NCBI RefSeq assembly: GCF_001314995.1
Contig: NZ_CP012938.1
Span: 6,262,001-6,326,000, forward strand
Source of the DNA: Bacteroides ovatus
Lineage (GTDB): Bacteria > Bacteroidota > Bacteroidia > Bacteroidales > Bacteroidaceae
Length of the DNA stretch: 64,000 nt
Direction: 5' to 3'
The translations under genes and the position numbers were made by a program. Under the pieces are notes generated by a model that had not been told where the DNA came from, made no database searches, and worked only from the letters and a program-made list of their open reading frames with translations. This document shows, piece by piece, positions 8,242-16,253 of the stretch (position 1 is its first letter; each line of letters starts with the position of its first letter).

Positions 8242-9786
8242 ATGAAACAGGCTTATCATTATCTGTCCATTCTGCTGATACTCTTCTTCTTCGTTGATAT
8301 GATGAGAGCGGATGGAAGTGATGTGCTGGAGCGTATAGTCAGACTTCCCAAGATAAAAGGTACTGTTTATTCATTGTTGAGTGATGTCTCTCAACAGTCG
8401 GGATATATGTTTATTTATGATAGTAAAGTCATTGATAATGATGCAGTAGTGAAGATAAAGGGAGGCGAACGTTCCATTCGTCAGGCAGTGTATGACATCG
8501 TAGGAAATACCAGTCTGGAGTTTCAAGTGATGGGCACTCACATCCTGATTACTCTCCCTTCGGAGAAAAAGGTACGTGTGCAACAAGATTTTGTTCCGGA
8601 ACAGATAACAAACTTTGTCATTATCGGTACTTTGCTGGATAAGGAGACAGGAATACCTATCTCTTCTGCTACTGTTGGAGTGCGAGGAACATCTATTGGC
8701 AGTATAACGAATCAGAATGGAGATTTTAAACTGTCTTTACCCGATTCTTTGAAAAATGATTCGATTACTTTTTCTCATATAGGTTATCTTTCACAGGACA
8801 TAGAGTTTGCTTTGCTGATTGGACGGCACAATATACTTAGTCTCGAACCTAAAGTTGTCCCTTTGCAGGAAGTGGTGATTCGTCGAAGTGATCCAAAGAA
8901 ACTTTTGCGTGAAATGATTGAGCGGCGGAATAAGAACTATTCGCATACTCCGGTATATCTGACTACTTTTTATCGTGAAGGAGTTCAGTTGAAAAACAAA
9001 TTTCAAAACTTGTCAGAAGCTGTGTTTAAGGTTTATAAGACATCCTCATATTCTTCTGTACCGGATCAGGTGAAGTTGTTGAAGATGAGCCGGCTAAGTA
9101 ATGTAGAAGCAAAAGACAGCTTGCTTGTAAAAGTAAAATCCGGAATTCAGGCCTGTATCCAGATGGATATCATCAAAGATATGCCCGAGTTCCTGACTCC
9201 TAGTGTAGAGAAGGGTATTTATGACTATACTTCAGAAGGAGTAACGTTTTTAGAGGACCGATTTGTAAATGTGGTGCATTTTGAACAGAAAAAGGGAATC
9301 AGCGAACCTCTTTTTTGTGGAGAGCTATTTCTTGATTCCGAGACAAGTGCTCTATTGCAAGCCCGTCTGGAAATTCATCCTGTATATGTGAAGAATGCGG
9401 CAGGTATGTTTGTCGAAAGGCGTACGCGTAACGTGCGGATGATTCCTCAAAAGGTGGTATATACTATTTCTTACAAACCGTGGCAAGGGACTTATTACAT
9501 ACACCATATCCGTGGAGATCTTCATTTCAAAGTGAAACGGGCAAAAATGCTGTTCAGCAGCCGGGATCTTCATATCTGGTTTGAGATGATTACTTGCAAG
9601 GTGGATACCGAACAAGTGGTCGTATTTCCCCGTACAGACAGATTGCCTACCCGTACCATCTTCTCCGACACCTGTTTCAAATATGATGAGAACTTTTGGA
9701 AGGACTTCAACGTGATCCCATTGGAAGAGGAAATCAGTAAACTGATAGAAAAGATCTCTTTGAAGATAGAAGAAATAGGTGATTGA
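8242..9786 (+). CDS. STN-domain plus carboxypeptidase-regulatory-like protein without a TonB barrel
   Basis: A 514-residue exported protein. An N-terminal hydrophobic stretch (residues ~5-22) is the export signal. Residues ~34-107 form an STN (secretin/TonB short N-terminal) domain (LPKIKGTVYSLLSDVSQQSG and a beta-strand ending THILITLP). Residues ~125-205 form a CarboxypepD_reg-like domain. The rest is the same unnamed ~300-residue domain as in the protein at 5507-6766. In ordinary FecIR systems the STN domain sits on a TonB-dependent receptor; here there is no plug or beta-barrel. The listed start is ATG 8242, preferred over an in-frame TTG at 8233. It follows FecR by 21 bp, so the three genes form one operon. 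Confidence 0.85.
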   Translation: MKQAYHYLSILLILFFFVDMMRADGSDVLERIVRLPKIKGTVYSLLSDVSQQSGYMFIYDSKVIDNDAVVKIKGGERSIRQAVYDIVGNTSLEFQVMGTHILITLPSEKKVRVQQDFVPEQITNFVIIGTLLDKETGIPISSATVGVRGTSIGSITNQNGDFKLSLPDSLKNDSITFSHIGYLSQDIEFALLIGRHNILSLEPKVVPLQEVVIRRSDPKKLLREMIERRNKNYSHTPVYLTTFYREGVQLKNKFQNLSEAVFKVYKTSSYSSVPDQVKLLKMSRLSNVEAKDSLLVKVKSGIQACIQMDIIKDMPEFLTPSVEKGIYDYTSEGVTFLEDRFVNVVHFEQKKGISEPLFCGELFLDSETSALLQARLEIHPVYVKNAAGMFVERRTRNVRMIPQKVVYTISYKPWQGTYYIHHIRGDLHFKVKRAKMLFSSRDLHIWFEMITCKVDTEQVVVFPRTDRLPTRTIFSDTCFKYDENFWKDFNVIPLEEEISKLIEKISLKIEEIGD

Positions 9787-9791
9787 TTTGT

Positions 9792-9822
9792 TTTGTCATT
9801 CAATGAGATTGCTGTACCTTTG
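9792..9822 (+). promoter_or_regulatory. Full Bacteroides promoter for the DUF4250 gene
   Basis: TTTG at 9792-9795 and TACCTTTG at 9815-9822 are separated by 19 bp, the expected -33/-7 arrangement. Predicted transcription start is near 9829, 19 bases before the ATG at 9848. The best promoter match in the window. Confidence 0.75.
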
Positions 9823-9847
9823 CATCCGGTTTAAAAGATTGTATGTT

Positions 9848-10024
9848 ATGGAATTACCAAAAGATCCGATGATGTTGTTCAGCGTCATCAATATGAAGTT
9901 ACGTGATTGTTATTCTTCACTTGACGAACTTTGTGAAGATATGAATGTGGACAAGGATGAATTAGTGAATCAGTTGAAAGCCGTGGGCTTTGAATATAGT
10001 GTAGAACACAATAAGTTCTGGTAA
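9848..10024 (+). CDS. DUF4250 small protein
   Basis: A 58-residue protein beginning MELPKDPMMLFSVINMKLRD, the hallmark of DUF4250, a short cytoplasmic family common in Bacteroides and Clostridia with no known function. The frame is open further upstream, but the ATG at 9848 gives exactly the family's N-terminus and sits just downstream of a full promoter. The C-terminal half (DELCEDMNVDKDELVNQLK) resembles a small helix-turn-helix, which is inference only. It is followed by a strong terminator, so it is a single-gene transcript. Confidence 0.9.
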   Translation: MELPKDPMMLFSVINMKLRDCYSSLDELCEDMNVDKDELVNQLKAVGFEYSVEHNKFW

Positions 10025-10059
10025 TCATTTTCTTGTTTACAACTTATAGATAAACTACT

Positions 10060-10105
10060 AAAAGTGCCTTCATCGCCTTTACAAAGGATATGGAGGCACT
10101 TTTTA
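10060..10105 (+). terminator. Rho-independent terminator after the DUF4250 gene
   Basis: AAAAGTGCCT (10060-10069) pairs perfectly with AGGCACTTTT (10094-10103), and the right arm runs into a T-tract. It lies 36 bp after the stop codon. Confidence 0.8.
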
Positions 10106-10222
10106 TATCTTATGCGCAGCTTCTCTCTTACTCTTTTTGTTAATAAATGCAAAATGCGGATTCCTGTATTTAACTTCCTTGTTCTTCCTCGTTCTAACTA
10201 ATAAAGCTCAGAAAAAGAATTG

Positions 10223-10762
10223 ATGATAAACGAGAATAAAATTCGTGAAGCTTGTGCCTCGAATCGCGAACGGGGATTCAAGATGTTGATGGACTCTTTT
10301 CAGGTACCGATATATAATTATATCCGTAGACTGGTCGTATCTCATGAAGATGCGGAGGATGTGCTTCAGGAAGTCTTTATCCGGGTGTTCCGGCATATCG
10401 ATCAGTTTCGCGAAGAAAGTTCACTGTCAACCTGGATTTACCGGATTGCCACGAATGAGAGTTTACGCTTGCTGAACGGTCGTAAAGATGAGGGAGTTGT
10501 TTCTGCAGAAGATGTTCAAGAAGAGTTGATGGGCAAGTTGAAGGCTTCCGATTATATTGATTATGAAAATGAGCTGGCAGTGAAGTTTCAGGAGGCCATT
10601 CTAAGTTTGCCTGAAAAGCAACGGCTTGTATTCAACTTACGTTATTACGATGAACTTGAATATGAAGAGATTGCCCGTGTACTGGATAGCAAAGTGGATA
10701 CACTAAAAGTGAATTACCACTATGCGAAAGAGAAGATTAAGGAATATATATTAAACAGATAG
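10223..10762 (+). CDS. ECF sigma-70 family factor (RpoE-like)
   Basis: A 179-residue sigma factor, distinct from the FecI-like one at 6815. Region 2 is SHEDAEDVLQEVFIRVFRHI followed by SSLSTWIYRIATNESLRLL, a very typical RpoE/SigW-type sequence; region 4 is LPEKQRLVFNLRYYDELEYE followed by VLDSKVDTLKVNYHYAKEKI. The listed start is ATG 10223, preferred over an in-frame TTG at 10220. It begins a same-strand cluster of four genes: this sigma, a membrane-anchored small protein 1 bp downstream, a Spy/CpxP-like protein and an outer-membrane barrel. That context suggests control of envelope stress or an outer-membrane function. No TAnnTTTG box was found upstream, which would fit autoregulation by the ECF factor itself. 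Confidence 0.95.
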   Translation: MINENKIREACASNRERGFKMLMDSFQVPIYNYIRRLVVSHEDAEDVLQEVFIRVFRHIDQFREESSLSTWIYRIATNESLRLLNGRKDEGVVSAEDVQEELMGKLKASDYIDYENELAVKFQEAILSLPEKQRLVFNLRYYDELEYEEIARVLDSKVDTLKVNYHYAKEKIKEYILNR

Positions 10763-10763
10763 A

Positions 10764-11111
10764 ATGATGAAAAAGGATTTTGATTTTGACGATATTGGTA
10801 AACGGACACCCTACCGTACTCCTGAAGGATTCTTCGAGGATGTGCAGCGAAAGGTGATGGAGCGCGCCGGAGTGAAGCAACAGCGGAAATCTCACATGAA
10901 GCTGATTATTTCTACGGTGATTACCATAGCAGCAGTATGGGTCGGATTTCTGTTTGTTTCATCTTTGAGACAGGCAGATGAGGTTAAAACACCTTCTTCG
11001 AAAGTATTAGCCAATGGTACGGAACCTGTAGATAAATGGATTAAAGAACTATCGGATGAGGAGTTGGAAGAGCTCGTCAACTTCTCTGAAAATGATATAT
11101 TTTTGAATTAA
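10764..11111 (+). CDS. Small membrane-anchored protein, probable anti-sigma factor
   Basis: A 115-residue protein with a cytoplasmic N-terminus of ~45 residues (FDFDDIGKRTPYRTPEGFFE), one membrane helix (about 48-65, IISTVITIAAVWVGFLFV) and a ~50-residue acidic periplasmic tail (ELSDEELEELVNFSENDIF). Its start lies one base after the sigma stop. The topology and position fit a small anti-sigma factor; the N-terminal YRTPEGFFE segment recurs in Bacteroidetes proteins encoded beside ECF sigma genes, as I recall. No zinc-binding HxxxCxxC anti-sigma motif is present, so the role is inferred from context. Confidence 0.7.
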   Translation: MMKKDFDFDDIGKRTPYRTPEGFFEDVQRKVMERAGVKQQRKSHMKLIISTVITIAAVWVGFLFVSSLRQADEVKTPSSKVLANGTEPVDKWIKELSDEELEELVNFSENDIFLN

Positions 11112-11143
11112 GTAACTCAATCATTATTTTAAACGTGAAGATT

Positions 11144-11701
11144 ATGAAGACTAAATTTATTTATGTCGTTATGGCTGTTCTGCTGATGGGAAGCCAGATG
11201 ACTTTATCTGCACAGAATTCAGATAAAAAAGAGAGAAAACAGCGTCCTACACAGCAGCAAATGATGCAAATGCAGGTGGACCAGATGGTGAAAACATTGA
11301 TGCTGGATGATGCAACAGCTGCCAAGTTTACTCCGGTTTATGAAAAATATCTCAAAGAATTGCGTGAATGCCGTATGATGAATCACAAGCCGAGAACAGA
11401 AAAAGCTAAGGCAACAGATGCTAATGCTAAAAAAGAACGGCCGTCCATGACTGATGACGAGATTGCGACCATGTTGCGGAATCAGTTTACTCAAAGCCGT
11501 AAAATGCTGGATGTTCGTGAAAAGTATTACAATGAATTCAGCAAGATACTTTCGCAGAAGCAGATTCTGAAGATTTATCAGCAGGAGAAGATGAATGCTA
11601 ATAAGTTTAAGAAAGAGTTTGACCGCAGAAAAGGACAGAAACCGGGACAGGGACATCACCAGGGACAAAGACCTCGCGCTCCACGTCCGGACCAGAAATA
11701 A
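11144..11701 (+). CDS. Periplasmic Spy/CpxP-like protein
   Basis: A 185-residue exported protein. The signal peptide covers about residues 1-24 (cleavage after SAQ). The mature part is helical and very rich in Lys, Gln, Met and Arg, with repeated Q-M-M/Q-M segments near its start, and the tail is a Gly/Gln/His/Pro/Arg low-complexity stretch. Paired helices (VDQMVKTLMLDDATAAKFTP; REKYYNEFSKILSQKQILKI) resemble the Spy/CpxP fold, periplasmic chaperones that answer envelope stress, although the strict LTxxQ motif is weak (LSQKQ). The ATG at 11144 is preferred over a GTG at 11135. Position between the anti-sigma candidate and the barrel gene supports an envelope-stress role. Confidence 0.7.
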   Translation: MKTKFIYVVMAVLLMGSQMTLSAQNSDKKERKQRPTQQQMMQMQVDQMVKTLMLDDATAAKFTPVYEKYLKELRECRMMNHKPRTEKAKATDANAKKERPSMTDDEIATMLRNQFTQSRKMLDVREKYYNEFSKILSQKQILKIYQQEKMNANKFKKEFDRRKGQKPGQGHHQGQRPRAPRPDQK

Positions 11702-11749
11702 AGATTAGGCTTATTTTATTATAGTTTTATTTTACTAAATCAACACAAT

Positions 11750-14506
11750 TTGAACATAGACAGCCATATTTATTCTTTTCAGTACCGTTTGATTACTTGT
11801 TATGTCTTGTTACTGATTAGTTTGACTGTTTTTGCTCAGTCCGGCAAAGAGCGTTTTTCCGGTCGTGTGATTGATACTGAAACCTATCAGCCGGTACCGT
11901 TTGCTACGGTCCGGCTTTTAGCTTTACCGGATAGTACATTGTTGGGCGGCGGTGCTACGGATGCTATCGGTAAATTCCAACTTTCCGTTTCCATTCCTAA
12001 TCATGCAACTAAAGCGAAGTCTTTATTATTACAGGTTTCATATATCGGATATAAGCAGGTTTTTCATCCAGTTTCCATTTCCAGCAAAAGTTCTTCTTGT
12101 GAATTGGGGGATCTGAATCTGACTCCGGAAAGTTATGCTTTGGATGAAGCAGTGGTAGTAGGACAGGCTCCAATGGCGGTGACAGAGGGGGATACAACGG
12201 TATTCAACGCTTCTGCCTATCGTACTCCCGAAGGTTCAATGCTTGAAGAATTGGTAAAACAGCTTCCGGGAGGTGAAATAGATGCAGACGGTAAGTTGCT
12301 GATACATGGCAAGGAAGTAAAAAAGATTTTGGTGGACGGTAAAGAGTTTTTCTCTGATGATCCGAAAGCCGCTCTTAAAAATCTTCCTGTGGAGATGGTG
12401 GAGAAGTTAAGAGCGTATGAACGTCAATCAGATTTGGCACGTCTTACGGGAATAGATGACGGAGAGGAAGAGATGATTCTGGACTTGTCTGTGAAAAAAA
12501 ATATGAAACGGGGCTGGATGGAGAATTTTATGGGAGGATATGGAAGTAAAGACCGTTATGAATTAGCCAATACCTTGAACCGTTTTCGTGAAAACTCTCA
12601 ATTAACCATTATCGGGAATCTGAATAATACCAATAACCAGGGATTCTCGGAATTACAGAATGAATCTTCCAGTTCAACAGGTAATATCCGTAGCCGGATG
12701 GGACTGACTACTTCCCGCTCATTGGGGCTTAATGCAACTTATGACTGGAAGCGCGTTAAATTACGCTCAAATGTTCAATATGTGGGTACCGATCGTTTGG
12801 AAGACAACCGTACCACAGTCGACAACTTTCTCCGTGAGGACAAATCCATCAATCTGGGCATGAGCCATAGCCGGCAGCAGAATCACGCACTGGTAGCCAA
12901 TGCTTCTCTTGAATGGAAAATGGATTCTGTTACTACATTGATTTTCCGTCCTCAATATCGCTTCTCGAGCAATGACAGGGAAAACAATGGCTCCCAGGAA
13001 GGGTGGGGGAATGATGTGTTGCTGAATGAGAGAGAGTCCTCCGGCACTAATCATAATTCCCGGTATAATCTGGCACTGATGTTGCAGCTTAGTCGGAAAT
13101 TGAGTCGTCTGGGGAGAAATGTTGCTTTGAAGGTAGACTATGGTACTAATGCTTCAGCTACGGATCGGACGAACCTTTCTACTACCCGGTACTTCAAAAA
13201 TAATACGAAGAAGATTCAGAATCAGAAAATAGAGGATGATGTTGACGGATTCAATTACCGGGTGCAGTTGGTGTATGTAGAGCCATTACCGTGGCGGCAT
13301 TTCCTGCAACTACGTTACAGTTATCAGTATAGAGTGAATAATTCCGATCGCTTTGTCTATGACTGGGATAAGGAATTGGAAGAGTTTGCTCCCGATTTTG
13401 ATGAAGAATCCAGTAACCGTTTTGAGAATCAATATAGTAATCATTTAGTAAATCTTGCGATACGTACCTCGCAAAAAAAGTACAATTATAATATTGGTGT
13501 TGATTTTGAACCTCAAAAGTCTGTTAGCCATTCATTGTTGACTGATGCTCCCGAAGATCAGTTGGAAAGATCGGTCATGAATTTTTCGCCTACTGTCAAT
13601 TTCCGCTATAAGTTTTCAAAACGCACCCGTTTGCAAATTGTGTATAGGGGAAAAGGGAAACAGCCTAACATACGTGATCTCCAACCTGTGACCGACCGTA
13701 CCAACCCTTTGAATATCCGTGTCGGAAATCCTTCGTTGAAGCCTTCATATATGAATACTTTTACGTTGAATTTCAATTCTTATAATACCAAACATCAGCG
13801 AAATATCGTAGCTACCGCTTTGTTCGAGAATACTATTAACAATGTAACCAATCAGGTGACTTATGATAGTGAAACCGGTGTACGAACTACATCTCCGGTC
13901 AATATGAATGGTAATTGGCGGGCCATGGGTTCTTTTTCTCTCAATACCCCTTTTAAGAATCGTAACTGGATATTTCGTACTTATTCCTATCTGCAATACC
14001 GGAATCAGAATGGCTATACAACCTTGAATAAAGAAGAACCGGTGAAAACTTCCGTACAGCATTTAACAGGACGTGAGCGTCTACGGATTACTTATCGTAC
14101 CCGCCAAATGGAACTTACAGGGCTTGTTGGTCTGACTTATAACAATTCTTATAATGATGTACGGGAGAAGCGTACTGAGACTTTTGATTATCAGGCAGGA
14201 ACCGAATTGCAGCTTTATCTTCCCTGGGGGATGGAGTTATATAATGACCTGACTTATTTCCTTCGTACCGGATATGGTTATGAGGGTTATGCCAAAGCAA
14301 ATTTCATGTGGAATTGCCAGCTGTCAAAAGCCTTTTTGAAGAGGAAACAGTTACTAATCCGCTTCAAAATATATGATATTCTTCATCAGGACATTTCTAT
14401 GATACGCACGATAACCGCTACTGCCATTCGTGACACTGATTATAATGCATTAGGTTCTTACTTTATGGTGCATGCTATACTTCGTTTGAATATGATGGGA
14501 AAATAA
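11750..14506 (+). CDS. Outer-membrane beta-barrel protein with carboxypeptidase-regulatory domain
   Basis: A 918-residue protein. The signal peptide is about residues 14-30 (YVLLLISLTVFAQ). Residues ~34-130 are a CarboxypepD_reg-like domain (RVIDTETYQPVPFATVRLL). Residues ~135-230 resemble a TonB-receptor plug (LEELVKQLPGGEIDADGKLL; LKNLPVEMVEKLRAYE), and the remainder is an aromatic, alternating beta-barrel of the OMP_b-brl_3 type, ending in a ...VHAILRLNMMGK strand. No SusD follows, so it is not a glycan importer pair. The start is TTG: no ATG exists in this frame between the previous in-frame stop (11701) and the signal peptide. It is the last gene of the second sigma cluster. Confidence 0.88.
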   Translation: MNIDSHIYSFQYRLITCYVLLLISLTVFAQSGKERFSGRVIDTETYQPVPFATVRLLALPDSTLLGGGATDAIGKFQLSVSIPNHATKAKSLLLQVSYIGYKQVFHPVSISSKSSSCELGDLNLTPESYALDEAVVVGQAPMAVTEGDTTVFNASAYRTPEGSMLEELVKQLPGGEIDADGKLLIHGKEVKKILVDGKEFFSDDPKAALKNLPVEMVEKLRAYERQSDLARLTGIDDGEEEMILDLSVKKNMKRGWMENFMGGYGSKDRYELANTLNRFRENSQLTIIGNLNNTNNQGFSELQNESSSSTGNIRSRMGLTTSRSLGLNATYDWKRVKLRSNVQYVGTDRLEDNRTTVDNFLREDKSINLGMSHSRQQNHALVANASLEWKMDSVTTLIFRPQYRFSSNDRENNGSQEGWGNDVLLNERESSGTNHNSRYNLALMLQLSRKLSRLGRNVALKVDYGTNASATDRTNLSTTRYFKNNTKKIQNQKIEDDVDGFNYRVQLVYVEPLPWRHFLQLRYSYQYRVNNSDRFVYDWDKELEEFAPDFDEESSNRFENQYSNHLVNLAIRTSQKKYNYNIGVDFEPQKSVSHSLLTDAPEDQLERSVMNFSPTVNFRYKFSKRTRLQIVYRGKGKQPNIRDLQPVTDRTNPLNIRVGNPSLKPSYMNTFTLNFNSYNTKHQRNIVATALFENTINNVTNQVTYDSETGVRTTSPVNMNGNWRAMGSFSLNTPFKNRNWIFRTYSYLQYRNQNGYTTLNKEEPVKTSVQHLTGRERLRITYRTRQMELTGLVGLTYNNSYNDVREKRTETFDYQAGTELQLYLPWGMELYNDLTYFLRTGYGYEGYAKANFMWNCQLSKAFLKRKQLLIRFKIYDILHQDISMIRTITATAIRDTDYNALGSYFMVHAILRLNMMGK

Positions 14507-14596
14507 TTAGAAATTAAATCTTCATTAGTTTGAAAACCACAGCAGGGTTTTGATTGTTGTATGTCCTACGTATAAAAACAATGTAAGGCTGGCTGA

Positions 14597-16168
14597 ATGT
14601 TTCGACTGATAAAAAAGATAAAAGATAAAGGTCGTTGGCGCATTTTTAAACTGAAGTTGATTGATGCCCGACTGTACTTTGTCAGTATCTTCGTAGGATT
14701 ACTGACAGGACTTGTGGCTGTGCCTTATCATTACTTATTACAGTTTTTCTTTAATCTCCGTCACGATTTCTTTGATTCTCGTCCCAAATGGTATTGGTAC
14801 ATACCTCTTTTTCTTTTGATGTGGGGAATACTTGTATTCGTATCCTGGTTGGTAAAGAAAATGCCGCTTATTACCGGTGGGGGTATTCCGCAAACACGTG
14901 GAGTTATCAATGGCAGGGTTGATTATAAACATCCTTTTCTGGAATTGGTGGCAAAGTTTGTAGGTGGAATACTTGCATTAAGTACTGGATTATCTTTGGG
15001 GCGTGAAGGTCCCTCCGTGCAAATAGGTTCGTATGTTGGATATTTGGTATCCAAATGGGGGAGGGTGCTTAGTGGTGAACGGAAACAACTATTGTCTGCC
15101 GGCGCCGGTGCCGGGTTAGCTGCTGCTTTTGCTGCCCCATTGGCTTCATCATTGTTGGTGATCGAATCTATCGAGCGATTCGATGCACCTAAAACAGCTA
15201 TTACCACTCTTTTGGCAGGAGTAGTGGCAGGTGGAGTTGCCAGTTGGATTTTCCCGATCAATCCTTATTTTCATATTGATGCTGTTGTACCGGGGATGAC
15301 TTTCTGGGGGCAAGTGAAATTGTTTCTTTTGCTGGCAGCAGTGGTTTCTGTTTTTGGAAAGTTCTTTTCTGTCACCACTCTTCAAGTGAAACGTATTTAC
15401 CCTGCTATTAAGCATCCGGAATACGTAAAGATGTTGTATTTGCTTTTTATAGCTTTTCTGATTTCTATGGCTGAGTTTAATCTGACCGGAGGAGGGGAGC
15501 AGTTCTTATTATCACAAGCTATGCATCCGGACACGCATATTCTCTGGATTGTCGGCATGATGTTGTTGCATTTTGTTTTTAGCACTTTTTCTTTTTCTTC
15601 GGGTTTACCGGGAGGAAGTTTTATCCCGACGCTGGTGACGGGAGGACTTCTTGGACAAATAGTGGGATTAATTATGGTTCAACAGGGTGTTATTGCTTAT
15701 GAGAATATTAGTTATATCATGTTGATTTGTATGTCTGCATTCCTTGTTGCAGTAATCCGTACCCCTTTGACAGCCATTGTACTAATAACCGAGATTACGG
15801 GACATTTGGAAGTCTTTTATCCTTCTATTGTTGTAGGCGGATTAACTTATTATTTTACGGAAATGCTTCAAATTAAACCGTTCAATGTTATTTTGTATGA
15901 CGATATGATTCATTCGCCTGCATTTAAGGAAGAACCGCGTTACACATTGTCTGTAGAAATAATGAGCGGCTCTTATTTAGACGGGAAAATAGTAGATGAA
16001 CTTCGTTTACCGGAGCGTTGTGTGATAATTAATGTTCATCGTGACCGGAAGAATTTGCCTCCTAAAGGGCAGACATTAATGCCCGGCGATCAGGTGCAAA
16101 TAGAGATGGATTCGCAGGATATAGAGAAACTGTATGAACCTTTAGTCAGTATGGCGAATATTTATTAA
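14597..16168 (+). CDS. CLC-family chloride channel/transporter with C-terminal TrkA-C domain
   Basis: A 523-residue membrane protein. The CLC signatures are visible: GGGIP at 94-98 (usually GSGIP), GREGP at 135-139 with the gating glutamate E137, and GGSFIP at 339-344. About residues 440-523 form an RCK_C/TrkA-C regulatory domain in place of the CBS pair found in many CLCs. Compared with E. coli ClC-ec1, the anion-coordinating Ser107 position is Gly, the Tyr445 position appears to be Asn430 (KPFN), and the internal proton glutamate E203 position is Ser191 (after VIE190). So it may be an uncoupled channel or have changed selectivity; this is inference. It is monocistronic, with a shared terminator after it. 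Confidence 0.92.
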   Translation: MFRLIKKIKDKGRWRIFKLKLIDARLYFVSIFVGLLTGLVAVPYHYLLQFFFNLRHDFFDSRPKWYWYIPLFLLMWGILVFVSWLVKKMPLITGGGIPQTRGVINGRVDYKHPFLELVAKFVGGILALSTGLSLGREGPSVQIGSYVGYLVSKWGRVLSGERKQLLSAGAGAGLAAAFAAPLASSLLVIESIERFDAPKTAITTLLAGVVAGGVASWIFPINPYFHIDAVVPGMTFWGQVKLFLLLAAVVSVFGKFFSVTTLQVKRIYPAIKHPEYVKMLYLLFIAFLISMAEFNLTGGGEQFLLSQAMHPDTHILWIVGMMLLHFVFSTFSFSSGLPGGSFIPTLVTGGLLGQIVGLIMVQQGVIAYENISYIMLICMSAFLVAVIRTPLTAIVLITEITGHLEVFYPSIVVGGLTYYFTEMLQIKPFNVILYDDMIHSPAFKEEPRYTLSVEIMSGSYLDGKIVDELRLPERCVIINVHRDRKNLPPKGQTLMPGDQVQIEMDSQDIEKLYEPLVSMANIY

Positions 16169-16196
16169 GTGTCTGGCTCTTATCCTTTGATATATA

Positions 16197-16236
16197 CAAA
16201 AATAGCTGAAAGAGAGATTCTTCCAGCTATTCTTGT
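16197..16236. terminator. Bidirectional terminator between the CLC and LruC genes
   Basis: AATAGCTGAAAGA (16201-16213) is an inverted repeat of TCTTCCAGCTATT (16219-16231) with one mismatch, flanked by A-rich and T-rich sequence. It lies between two convergent genes whose stops are only 85 bp apart. Confidence 0.65.
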
Positions 16237-16253
16237 TTCAGTATATTAAGTAC

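Noticed and set aside
14533..14551. AAAACC...GGTTTT hairpin after the outer-membrane barrel gene
   Set aside because: The stem is six bases with no following T-run, so a terminator could not be supported.
14597..16168. CLC protein as a fluoride-specific CLC-F
   Set aside because: The gating motif is GREGP, not the altered version I associate with CLC-F, so I report only the unusual residues.
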